Origin: Phycisphaerales bacterium
GTDB lineage: Bacteria; Planctomycetota; Phycisphaerae; Phycisphaerales; SM1A02
Direction: 5' to 3'
Assembly (NCBI GenBank): GCA_007135295.1
Contig: SLJD01000376.1
Coordinates: 1-10,534, forward strand
Length of the DNA stretch: 10,534 bases
Positions 1-6,605 of this stretch are shown here, one piece after another (within the stretch, counting starts at the first letter, position 1; the number at the start of each line of letters is the position of its first letter). The translations under genes and the position numbers were made by a program. Below the pieces are notes generated by a model that worked only from the letters and a program-made list of their open reading frames with translations, ran no database searches and had not been told where the DNA came from.

Positions 1-1
1 C

Positions 2-502
2 GAAGGGGAGCGGCACCACGGTCCGGTGCTGGAAGACGGCCGGCTCTCGGTTGATGAACGCAAGTTGCTCGCCGACGCCCGGGCCGCTCTCGAAAACGCC
101 GGGTTCACGGCTGCCGACCGCGACGATGCGGATGTTCTGCTCGTTGTCCATCAGCGGACGATCACCACCGAAGCCGACACATACCGTCGCGTACCGGTTT
201 ATGAATCAACGCATGCTACGATCCACACGCCACGCGGCTTTCGCACGGTGACCGGGTCAACATCCGGCACCGCCGTTGTGCCGGAGCGGCGGATGTTCAC
301 TTACCGGCAGATCGGCATGACCGCGTATCCCGCTGACCGTGTCGCGGCGGTTGGGGATTTCGATCCTCGGGGTGATTTGGTCACCTGGCAGGGCTGGCTG
401 ACCGGCGAGTCGAAAACTGTTGACAACATGACCGCTCAACTCATGGCCCGGCTTCTGCTTGACGGCTGGGGCCGGTCCCAGCGATGGGAGCATATCGAGT
501 GA
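2..502 (+). CDS. C-terminal part of a hypothetical DUF4136-like protein (5' end outside window)
   Basis: The reading frame is open from the left edge to a TGA at 500-502. The first possible internal start is a GTG at 26, but the frame continues upstream in protein-like sequence, so I treat it as the end of a longer gene. Visible are an early helix (DERKLLADARAALENAGF), then an Asp-rich turn and a hydrophobic strand (ADVLLVVHQ), Thr/Arg-rich beta strands, a late strand with LVTWQGWL, and a closing helix ending in the residues WGRSQRWEHIE. This order (helix naming a variable 'all-x-x-G' segment, D-A-D-V-L-L-V strand, W-x-G strand near the end) resembles DUF4136-type lipoproteins of diderm bacteria, whose function is unknown. 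No catalytic motif is visible. A signal peptide or lipobox cannot be checked because the N-terminus is missing. The gene ends 179 bases before gspF, so it need not belong to the secretion operon. Family assignment is tentative; the coding call is fairly firm. Confidence 0.6.
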   Translation, partial: EGERHHGPVLEDGRLSVDERKLLADARAALENAGFTAADRDDADVLLVVHQRTITTEADTYRRVPVYESTHATIHTPRGFRTVTGSTSGTAVVPERRMFTYRQIGMTAYPADRVAAVGDFDPRGDLVTWQGWLTGESKTVDNMTAQLMARLLLDGWGRSQRWEHIE

Positions 503-681
503 TGGTAGCGAGATTGGCCGCATCCCTGCGCGATGACCGATACATCGATCGGCATGCCGGGGGCATAGGCGGAAGCGGAGGGCGAACCGAGGACTGACTG
601 ACGGAGACTGAAGGGTTCCGGGAACGACGTGGGACACGGCGAGAGGGACGAATCGCCACTGGGCAGGAGACCGGCGCATAC
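503..681 (+). other. Non-coding gap before gspF, probable 5' leader of the secretion operon
   Basis: These 179 bases hold no convincing gene on either strand. A small imperfect hairpin lies at 533-555 (CCGAT at 537-541 pairs with ATCGG at 548-552, extended by ATG/CAT around one bulged A). No T-run follows it, so it is not a good intrinsic terminator. The purine-rich AGGAGA at 665-670 sits 11 bases before the gspF ATG and is the likely ribosome binding site. I see no clear -35/-10 pair. By position this is where the operon promoter should be, but that is inference. Confidence 0.4.
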
Positions 682-1866
682 ATGGGTGTGTTTACCTACA
701 TTGCACGAGATATCCAGGGCCAGCGGGTGAGCGGTCAGTTGACCGCTGCGACCGAACAGTCCGTAATCTCGGAGTTGCAGGCCAGGGAACTCGCTCCTGT
801 GAGCGTTCAGGAAATCCGAGAGCGCAAGCTCATTCAACGTCGGGTCTCCGTCGGGCACCTTGCCGCCTTCTATCGTCAGCTTGCGGATCTGCTTCGGGCG
901 GGCGTGCCGCTGCTGCGGGGGCTGCGACTGCTCTCACGGGGCAGGTCGAATCCGCGTCTGGCCAAGGTGGTCGGCGACGTGGCGGACGATGTCTCCGAAG
1001 GTGAACGTTTGGCGGACTCGCTCGCGCGGCATGATGACGTCTTCGCTCCCGTCCACATTGCCATGATCCGCGCCGGGGAGCGGGGCGGGTTTCTCGAACC
1101 GGTGCTCGGCCGGCTCGCGACATTTCTCGAACACCAGGCCGAGCTTCGCGCGAAAGTGCTCGGCAACATGGCGTATCCGGCGGTGCTGCTGCTCGTCGCC
1201 GTTGGCGTTGTTTTGTACGGACTGGTGTTCTTCGTGCCGCAGTTCGAGGATTTCTATTCCGATATGGACCTGCCCCTGCCGACGCAGATGCTGCTCGGTA
1301 CCTCTGCGTTCATGACCGATTACTGGATCGTTTTCGTCGCGATGCTGGGGTTTGCGGCGGGGGGGATCTGGTGGGCCGTCCAGCATGAATCCGTCCGGCG
1401 GCGGCTGGCCGCCTGGCAGCTTCGCATTCCGAAGTACGGCGCGCTTGTGCGTTCACTCGCCGTCGGCCGCTTCTGCCGCATTCTCGGTACGATGCTCGGT
1501 AACGGGATTCCGATGCTCACCGCCATGCAGATCAGCCGCGATGCGGCCGGCAACATTCTGCTCGTTGATGCGATCGACGAAGCGACCGAAGCCGTTCGCG
1601 CCGGCGAGTCGCTCTCCGACCCGCTTGCCCGCAGCGGGCTCTTTGGCGATGACATTGTCGAGATGATCGCTGTCGGCGAATCGGCCAACAACCTCGCCGA
1701 GGTGCTCATCACCATTGCCGAGACGATCGAGACGCGCGTCGACCGACTGTTGACGATGCTCGTCCGCCTGATGGAGCCGCTGCTTCTGCTCTGCTTTGGG
1801 GCGATGGTTTTGTTTCTCTTCGTCGCACTCGCATTCCCGATGATGCAGATGTCTTCGTCGTTGTAA
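682..1866 (+). CDS. gspF: T2SS inner-membrane platform protein GspF (PilC family)
   Basis: GspF is the polytopic inner-membrane protein of the assembly platform. In this family it couples the cytoplasmic ATPase (GspE) to pseudopilus growth. The 394-residue product has the family's usual length and layout. Residues 1-42 carry the N-terminal strand pattern F-x-Y-x-A-R-D-x-x-G. Two homologous T2SSF domains follow at about 57-185 and 258-385, each with a helical cytoplasmic part (L-L-R-A-G-V-P near 70-76; M-L-G-N-G-I-P near 271-277, and the A-G-E-R-G-G / V-G-E-S-A-N motifs at 131-136 and 331-336). Membrane helices are at about 164-186, 212-232 and 364-386. The signature Y-P...F-V-P around residues 165-186 is present. 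The ATG at 682 has AGGAGA upstream. It is the first recognisable secretion gene here, and gspE is not next to it. Confidence 0.97.
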   Translation: MGVFTYIARDIQGQRVSGQLTAATEQSVISELQARELAPVSVQEIRERKLIQRRVSVGHLAAFYRQLADLLRAGVPLLRGLRLLSRGRSNPRLAKVVGDVADDVSEGERLADSLARHDDVFAPVHIAMIRAGERGGFLEPVLGRLATFLEHQAELRAKVLGNMAYPAVLLLVAVGVVLYGLVFFVPQFEDFYSDMDLPLPTQMLLGTSAFMTDYWIVFVAMLGFAAGGIWWAVQHESVRRRLAAWQLRIPKYGALVRSLAVGRFCRILGTMLGNGIPMLTAMQISRDAAGNILLVDAIDEATEAVRAGESLSDPLARSGLFGDDIVEMIAVGESANNLAEVLITIAETIETRVDRLLTMLVRLMEPLLLLCFGAMVLFLFVALAFPMMQMSSSL

Positions 1867-1883
1867 CGCTGGGTCGGACGTCG

Positions 1884-1973
1884 TTGTGGAAGGACACATG
1901 TCGCCGCCTCGGCGATGCACAGGCTTTTTCAATCTTCAGTTCTCTTTCATCCAGCACTCTGAGAGGGTCACAC
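1884..1973 (+). promoter_or_regulatory. gspF-gspG leader with hairpin and T-run; deciding RBS for gspG
   Basis: The gap between gspF and gspG is the second longest within the operon. It holds a perfect 6-bp stem with a 3-base loop (TCGCCG at 1901-1906, CGGCGA at 1910-1915) and five Ts at 1925-1929. The T-run starts about 9 bases after the stem, too far for a classical terminator, so attenuation or RNA processing is only a possibility. GAGAGGG at 1961-1967 lies 6 bases before GTG 1974 and supports that start. The TTG at 1884, in the same frame, would add 30 residues that read through this leader and make an unusually long leader peptide, so I reject it. Confidence 0.45.
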
Positions 1974-2495
1974 GTGAACACGCCAGATCGAATCAACCGT
2001 CGTCGGAGGGGCCGCCGTGGCTTCTCACTCATTGAACTGCTCATCGTCATTGCCATCCTGCTCGCCATCGGTGGCCTTGTCGCGGTGACGATGCTCAACG
2101 TCCGTGACCAGTCGGACATCGACCTTCAACGCGTGCAGTTCGATCAGATCGACCAGGCGATGACGCGATTCAACGTCGACCTGCGCCGATACCCGAGTGA
2201 AGAAGAAGGCATCGCCGCCCTTTGGGACAGCGAAGTTCTCGAAGATGAGGAGGACATGAACCGGTGGCGTGGGCCGTATCTCGACTCGCCGATCACCGAA
2301 GACGCATGGGGCACCGAACTCGAGTACCGCTACCCGAGTGAAGAACGAGGCGACGGGTACTACGACATCGTCTCCGCCGGCCCCGATCGCGAGCACGGCA
2401 CCGAGGACGACATCACGAACCATGATCGCCTGCGCGATGAGGACGGCGAACTGGACGGCTTCGATGACTTTGATCCGGGGGCGCCGGACCGGTAA
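1974..2495 (+). CDS. gspG: T2SS major pseudopilin GspG
   Basis: GspG is the main subunit of the periplasmic pseudopilus. From the GTG at 1974 the product is 173 residues. A basic leader of 16 residues ends in the prepilin peptidase site RRG|FSLIE (cut after Gly16; Glu21 is the conserved +5 Glu), followed by a hydrophobic helix at about 17-43. The globular part carries the GspG-specific pattern: R-Y-P-S-E-E-E-G near 72-79, R-G-P-Y-L at 99-103, I-T-E-D-A-W-G at 107-113, Y-R-Y-P at 118-121, and the C-terminal loop D-I-V-S-A-G-P-D at 131-138 that corresponds to the calcium-binding loop of the family. Here the usual Gly-rich stretch is replaced by a more acidic one (REHGTEDDI, 139-147), and an extra acidic tail of about 23 residues follows. 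Its position directly before four minor pseudopilins agrees. The family call is firm; calcium binding is inferred from homologues. Confidence 0.96.
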   Translation: MNTPDRINRRRRGRRGFSLIELLIVIAILLAIGGLVAVTMLNVRDQSDIDLQRVQFDQIDQAMTRFNVDLRRYPSEEEGIAALWDSEVLEDEEDMNRWRGPYLDSPITEDAWGTELEYRYPSEERGDGYYDIVSAGPDREHGTEDDITNHDRLRDEDGELDGFDDFDPGAPDR

Positions 2496-2522
2496 TCGCG
2501 GCTGTCACGCGATCCGCGTGTG

Positions 2523-3398
2523 ATGCATCGTCGCATCGTTCCACCCGTGTGCAGCGCCGCCGTCCATCATCCGGCATCGGTCAAGTCACCCGCCGCCCGG
2601 CTCCTCGCCGGGCGGCGCGGCCTGACGCTGATCGAAATGCTCATCGCGATGACGATCCTGCTCGCCATCATCGGTCTCGTTGCGCCGACGTTTCTCGAAT
2701 CGCTCGATCGCAGACGATTTGAATCCACCGAACAGCACATCATCAACCACCTGATCCTCGCCCGCGCTCATGCCCAGACGACCGGGCAAACGGTGGAAGT
2801 CCGCTACAACCCGGACCGGCAGACCCTCACGGCGTCCATGTTCGATCTGCCCGATGGGAATGGGCCGAACGGGTACGGCAGGGACAATTTCGTCAACGGC
2901 GGCAACGGTCTCACGTTCGGGGATACCATCGATCGCCGCGATGACGACGGTGCTGAGATTCCGCACCCATGGTCGCGACGGCGCCTGTCCGACGGCGTTC
3001 GCCTCACCCGCGAACAGCCCGAGGTCAACACCGGCCGAAACGGCGCATTCAACGAGCCGATGGGTGAGGCTTTCGAGGTGCCGGACGATCCGTTCGAAGA
3101 CGCGTTCGATGCGATGCTCGGCGGGGAGGATGACGCCTACCGGATCGCTGTATTTGTCCCAGACGGTTCAGCCATGCTCACCCGGCCGCTCTGGCTGGTT
3201 GACGAAAGCCAGCGTGTCTCCCGCATCGAGATCAACGCGTGGAACGGCATCGCCCGCCTGCGGCGGCTTGACCGTCCGGATGCTGAGTCGCGCGATGATC
3301 GTGAATACCAATTCACCGAGCAGCCGGCTGAAATGCCGGCCAACGGGCGTGGTGAACCGGCGAAGCCGCGCGGCGGGACGCCGGGGGGGCGCCGATGA
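2523..3398 (+). CDS. gspH: T2SS minor pseudopilin GspH
   Basis: GspH is a minor pseudopilin thought to sit below the I-J-K tip complex. From ATG 2523 the product is 291 residues; a GTG directly before it at 2520 is equally possible, and neither has a clear ribosome binding site. The leader is long (33 residues) and ends in RRG|LTLIE with Glu at +5, followed by a hydrophobic helix to about residue 60. Next comes the amphipathic helix with A-R-A-H-A-Q typical of GspH/FimT proteins, then V-E-V-R-Y-N-P. The C-terminal strands fit the GspH domain: I-A-V-F-V-P-D-G-S-A near 208-217, then R-I-E-I-N-A-W-N-G near 234-242. Common GspH proteins are about 150-200 residues. This one has a Gly/Asn-rich insert at about 110-132, an acidic Phe/Asp stretch near 187-205 and a basic Pro/Gly-rich tail. 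It begins 27 bases after gspG and its stop overlaps the gspI start. Confidence 0.88.
   Translation: MHRRIVPPVCSAAVHHPASVKSPAARLLAGRRGLTLIEMLIAMTILLAIIGLVAPTFLESLDRRRFESTEQHIINHLILARAHAQTTGQTVEVRYNPDRQTLTASMFDLPDGNGPNGYGRDNFVNGGNGLTFGDTIDRRDDDGAEIPHPWSRRRLSDGVRLTREQPEVNTGRNGAFNEPMGEAFEVPDDPFEDAFDAMLGGEDDAYRIAVFVPDGSAMLTRPLWLVDESQRVSRIEINAWNGIARLRRLDRPDAESRDDREYQFTEQPAEMPANGRGEPAKPRGGTPGGRR
2591..2617 (+). repeat. Perfect 10-bp inverted repeat inside the start of gspH
   Basis: CGCCGCCCGG at 2591-2600 is followed by the 7-base loop CTCCTCG and the exact reverse complement CCGGGCGGCG at 2608-2617. All twenty arm bases are G or C, so the mRNA hairpin would be very stable. It lies in codons for the leader peptide (about residues 23-32 of GspH), just before the prepilin cleavage site. 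No T-run follows. The pairing is read directly from the sequence; any regulatory role is inference. Confidence 0.7.
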
Positions 3399-4006
3399 CG
3401 GTCGCTCGTCGCCTTCGCGTGAATCAACGAGGCGCGTTGCGGGCGCTTGGCGCGCGACGCCGCGGCGCGGTGCTGCTCGAAGTCATCATCTCGATGGCGG
3501 TCTTCGTTGCCGCCGCTGCGTTCGTGCTTCGCGCGACCGGATCAGTGTTTGATGCGCTCGACCGATCCCGCCGCGATCAGGCCGCCGTCGATCTCGCCGT
3601 CTCGACCATGGCCGAACTTGAAGCCGGCATCATCAATCTCCGTTCACTGCGGTCGGGCCAGACGATGGGTCTGCGCGGCCCGACGCATGAGGAAGATCGG
3701 CGCAACGGCGACGGTCCATGGCGGCTGGAGATCGAAACGTCACGAAGCGAGCATCCGGGCCTGACGCTCGTTGAACTGACCGTCCTCGAAGATTTTGCTC
3801 CGACAGACGAGCGGCGGCCGACCGAATACACCATTCGCCGACTTCTGCCTGTCAGCGATCAACCGGTCGAAGAATACGAAGAAGACGAGCTTCTCGATCA
3901 ACAGGCCGGCGGTGACGCATCGGACCATCCGGACTTCGATGAAGCATTTGACGGCCGGTTCGACCCGAGTTTCGGCGAGCCGTCGTGGCAGGATGAGGCA
4001 CCATGA
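3395..4006 (+). CDS. gspI: T2SS minor pseudopilin GspI
   Basis: GspI is the minor pseudopilin that nucleates the I-J-K tip complex in studied systems. The 203-residue product has a 24-residue basic leader and a cleavage site RRRG|AVLLE, with Glu29 at +5 and a hydrophobic helix to about residue 46. The A-V-x-L-L-E-V-I-I-S-M-A-V-F pattern is typical of GspI, as are the following helix with S-T-M-A-E-L-E-A near 70-77 and short C-terminal strands (W-R-L-E-I-E-T; L-T-L-V-E-L-T-V). Usual GspI proteins are about 120-130 residues. The excess here is an acidic tail from about 157 to the end, rich in Asp, Glu and Phe. The ATG at 3395 overlaps the gspH stop by four bases (ATGA), which points to coupled translation. 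Assignment rests on the N-terminus, size class and order G-H-I-J-K. Confidence 0.9.
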   Translation: MTVARRLRVNQRGALRALGARRRGAVLLEVIISMAVFVAAAAFVLRATGSVFDALDRSRRDQAAVDLAVSTMAELEAGIINLRSLRSGQTMGLRGPTHEEDRRNGDGPWRLEIETSRSEHPGLTLVELTVLEDFAPTDERRPTEYTIRRLLPVSDQPVEEYEEDELLDQQAGGDASDHPDFDEAFDGRFDPSFGEPSWQDEAP

Positions 4007-4965
4007 ATCGAGCCCAACGCGGCCTGACATTGATCGAGGTGCTCGTCGCCGTCGCCATGCTCATGGCGCTGACAACCGTCATGTTCTCGTTTTTCACCAA
4101 TGTTCTCGAGTCGCGCATGCACGTCATCGAGTTTACCGACAAGCAGCGTGCCGCTGATTCGATCATCGAGCGGCTCGAAAGCGATCTGATCACCACACTT
4201 GCAGGCGACAATCGGCTCGGCCCGGGGCTCGACGGCGATGCGAACTCGCTGCGGCTGCTGTCACGCGGCGTCGCCACCTACCGTGCCGCTCGCGGCGAGG
4301 ACGATCCCGGCGCCTTTGGCGACCTGCAACTTGCGGAATACGTCTACCGCCCGGTCGACCGCACGCTTCTCGCCCGGCGGGAATCGATCGACACCGGCTT
4401 GGCGCGTGATTCGACGAACGCCGATCGCGAGGACGCCGCACCTCCCGGCATGTCTCCGCTTGGCGCCGGTGATGAACTCGATGGCGAGCCGTTCAATCCA
4501 TTCGATCATTCGGACTTCGATGCTGATGACGAGGCTGATGCATCCGGCCTTGAGCTGATCGGTCGCGATCTCGGCCGCGTCCGCCTTCGCTACCACGATG
4601 GCGATGGTTGGCGTGAGGCGTTCAACAGTCTCGATGCTGGCGGCTTGCCCGTGGCCGTCGAGATCACGATCTGGTTCGAGCCGTGGCCCGGCGAGGAAGA
4701 TCGAGCCGAAGCCGAGCGCCTCCGCGATGAACAGTTGCCTCAACGCGAGACGTTCGACTATGACCCCGTTTTTGACGAGGATGAATACCTTCGCGAGCAG
4801 GAACTTGCCGATCGTCCCGAGCCGGAACCCGATCGACGCCGCGTCATCGTGATTCCCGATGCGCGTGAAGCGGACGAGCCGAATGGCGACGATGCGCGAC
4901 GCGGCGCTGGGGTGAATGGAACTGCCGGCGGTCGCAATCCGAATTCGACCGGAGTCGGGCCGTGA
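4003..4965 (+). CDS. gspJ: T2SS minor pseudopilin GspJ
   Basis: GspJ is a tip pseudopilin that binds GspI and GspK in studied systems. The 320-residue product has a short leader cut at QRG|LTLIE (after Gly7; Glu12 at +5) and a hydrophobic helix to about residue 33. The conserved helix around D-K-Q-R-A-A-D-S-I-I-E-R-L-E-S-D (46-61) follows, then strands with L-A-E-Y-V-Y-R (110-116) and L-L-A-R-R-E (122-127). The C-terminal core has V-R-L-R-Y-H-D-G-D-G-W (193-203) and L-P-V-A-V-E-I-T-I-W-F (215-225), the hallmark GspJ ending. The family is usually about 200 residues. Extra length lies in an acidic Phe/Asp insert at about 155-182 and a charged, probably disordered tail from about 228. The ATG at 4003 overlaps the gspI stop (ATGA), with GGATGAGG at 3991-3998 just upstream as ribosome binding site. 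Confidence 0.93.
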   Translation: MNRAQRGLTLIEVLVAVAMLMALTTVMFSFFTNVLESRMHVIEFTDKQRAADSIIERLESDLITTLAGDNRLGPGLDGDANSLRLLSRGVATYRAARGEDDPGAFGDLQLAEYVYRPVDRTLLARRESIDTGLARDSTNADREDAAPPGMSPLGAGDELDGEPFNPFDHSDFDADDEADASGLELIGRDLGRVRLRYHDGDGWREAFNSLDAGGLPVAVEITIWFEPWPGEEDRAEAERLRDEQLPQRETFDYDPVFDEDEYLREQELADRPEPEPDRRRVIVIPDAREADEPNGDDARRGAGVNGTAGGRNPNSTGVGP

Positions 4966-6527
4966 CTCGTCAGCACCGCGGTTCCACGCTCGTCGCCGTC
5001 CTCGTCACCGTGGCCGTGGCCCTCATGATCACGACGAGTCTGCTGTTCGTCTCGCAGGCCGAACTCGCCGGCCGGTCCGTCATCACCAATGCGGCTCACA
5101 GCCGCGCCCTGTCATCATCCGGCGTGCAGGTCATCATGCAGGCGCTCGACGGTCAGCGGGATCGCATTCTCACCGGCCGCATTCCTGAGCTTGACGATCA
5201 GTACGAGTTGTACGAACGTGACGGCCGGCTTGGCGTCGTGCGGCTTCTTCCGGCCGGGCCGCTCGGGGAGCAGGTGGTCCCCGAGGCCGGTCGCATTGAT
5301 CTCAACCACATCACCGAGCCTGACATGCTTGCTGACACCGGCATGCTCGACCTTGCCCAGGCCGCTGACATTCTTGAGTATCGCGATCGGCGGCGAGGCG
5401 GTCAGCTTCAGTCGGTTGGCGAACTCGTCAACGTGCCCGGCCTCACACCCGCGATGGTCTACGGGCCGCTTGATGAAATCCGCGTCATGGATGACACACG
5501 ACGGAGGATCGAAGACCTCGGCGAACGCGTTGCCGCCCGGTTGGAAGCGTCCGCAACCGCTGGCACCGCGGGAGGACAACTTCGCGGGCTGGCCGATCTC
5601 TTCACCGTCTACGCGGTCGAACCGCCGCTGCAGCGATCCGGCGTCCAACGCATCAACCTCAACGTTGAATGGTCGGACGACCTCGGGCACCGCATTGAAA
5701 ACCGCTTCGGGGAAGAGGCCGTGGAAGTCCTGCGGACCCTCATGAGCGACGGGACGACGTTCGAGGACGCCGGCGACGTGTTCGCGGTGCTTCATGAACT
5801 TGGCGTCGAGCCGGAAGACTGGCCGGACATCATCGACACCTTTCGCACGCACGATGACGCGTACGCTTTCGGGCGGCTTGATATCAACACCGCGCCGTAC
5901 GAGGCACTCGCCGCCTTGCCGACGCTCGAACCGGAACAGGCCTCAGAAGTCGTCCGAACACGTGATGAGATTCCCGAGGACGACTTGGCCACGATCGCCT
6001 GGCCGGCGATTCATGGAATCATCGACGCTGAGCAATATGTTGACCTCGCTGCGCACATGACCACTCGTTCGTGGACGTTTCGGCTGTGCGTTGCGGCCGG
6101 TACGGTCCCGGCGGACGATCCCGATGATGTGCTGATCAACCCTGTCATCTACGAGCTTGTCATCGATCTCGCCGACCCGTCACCGCGGCTGGCCTATGTG
6201 CGTGAGATCACGCTAATGCAGGCGACCGCAAGACTTGCGCGGACCGAAGCGGGTGATGCCGTGCCGTTCGATCGCGATTTTGAACGCTTTTCACCCGATG
6301 ATGATGAAATGGCCGACACTGGTTTTGTGTCCGGTTGGGGGAACGATGAGCCGGCCCAGGCATGGGACCCCGGCGCGCGCGGCGACATGGAGGAATTCGG
6401 CGAGCCGGCCACGCTGGACGGCGCAGACACGCTCGACGACCCTCCTGATGACCCGGAGGCCGATCAGCAGGGCGAGCCTGAAGAATCATGGCCCGGCCGG
6501 GTCGGTCGCTGGACGCCCGGCGGCTGA
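4962..6527 (+). CDS. gspK: T2SS tip pseudopilin GspK with extra I-x-N module
   Basis: GspK caps the pseudopilus tip and is the largest minor pseudopilin. The 521-residue product has a 7-residue leader cut at HRG|STLVA. Position +5 is Ala, not Glu, and lack of this Glu is characteristic of GspK. A hydrophobic helix runs to about residue 31. The first helical (SAM/helix-hairpin-helix-like) region has G-R-I-D-L-N at 110-115, I-L-E-Y-R-D-R-R at 137-144 and S-V-G-E-L-V-N-V-P-G at 151-160. A second segment has F-T-V-Y-A-V-E-P-P (214-222) and R-I-N-L-N (230-234). A third has G-R-L-D-I-N-T-A-P-Y-E-A-L-A-A-L-P (304-320). Canonical GspK is about 310-340 residues with two such I-N-x-N motifs, so one module and an acidic tail (about 440-521) are extra. 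GTG 4962 overlaps the gspJ stop (GTGA), with GGAG at 4951-4954 upstream. Confidence 0.92.
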   Translation: MTRQHRGSTLVAVLVTVAVALMITTSLLFVSQAELAGRSVITNAAHSRALSSSGVQVIMQALDGQRDRILTGRIPELDDQYELYERDGRLGVVRLLPAGPLGEQVVPEAGRIDLNHITEPDMLADTGMLDLAQAADILEYRDRRRGGQLQSVGELVNVPGLTPAMVYGPLDEIRVMDDTRRRIEDLGERVAARLEASATAGTAGGQLRGLADLFTVYAVEPPLQRSGVQRINLNVEWSDDLGHRIENRFGEEAVEVLRTLMSDGTTFEDAGDVFAVLHELGVEPEDWPDIIDTFRTHDDAYAFGRLDINTAPYEALAALPTLEPEQASEVVRTRDEIPEDDLATIAWPAIHGIIDAEQYVDLAAHMTTRSWTFRLCVAAGTVPADDPDDVLINPVIYELVIDLADPSPRLAYVREITLMQATARLARTEAGDAVPFDRDFERFSPDDDEMADTGFVSGWGNDEPAQAWDPGARGDMEEFGEPATLDGADTLDDPPDDPEADQQGEPEESWPGRVGRWTPGG

Positions 6528-6551
6528 TGGTCGTCTGCTGATGGCTGGGGT

Positions 6552-6591
6552 CGTGGTCATCCTGAACCACGCATCGTTCGCGTGTTGGAGG
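6552..6591 (+). promoter_or_regulatory. gspK-gspL gap: small hairpin and ribosome binding site
   Basis: The 78-base gap between the gspK stop and ATG 6606 contains a hairpin. CGTGGTCA at 6552-6559 pairs with TG plus ACCACG at 6563-6571 around one bulged A, leaving a 3-base loop. GGAGG follows at 6587-6591. Spacing from GGAGG is 14 bases to ATG 6606 and 11 bases to TTG 6603. An upstream in-frame GTG at 6582 would place this GGAGG inside the gene and has no ribosome binding site of its own, so I reject it. No T-run follows the hairpin. Confidence 0.4.
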
Positions 6592-6605
6592 TTGGAACGC
6601 AGTTG

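Noticed and set aside
533..555. Hairpin in the gap before gspF as a terminator of the upstream gene
   Set aside because: The stem is short and bulged, and no T-run follows.
1884..1973. N-terminal extension of gspG from TTG 1884
   Set aside because: It would lengthen the prepilin leader by 30 residues. GTG 1974 has a GAGAGGG ribosome binding site at the right distance and gives a normal 16-residue basic leader.
2770..3552. 260-residue + strand open frame overlapping gspH and gspI in another frame
   Set aside because: It has an Arg/Ser/Pro-rich composition typical of a frameshifted GC-rich gene, and both overlapped frames carry clear pseudopilin features.
5115..5852. 245-residue open frame on the - strand inside gspK
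   Set aside because: It is antisense to conserved GspK I-x-N and helix-hairpin-helix segments, with no recognisable motif of its own.
6582..6605. N-terminal extension of the gspL-like gene from GTG 6582
   Set aside because: The only good ribosome binding site (GGAGG 6587-6591) would lie inside the extended gene, and the PilM-like sequence begins just after ATG 6606.
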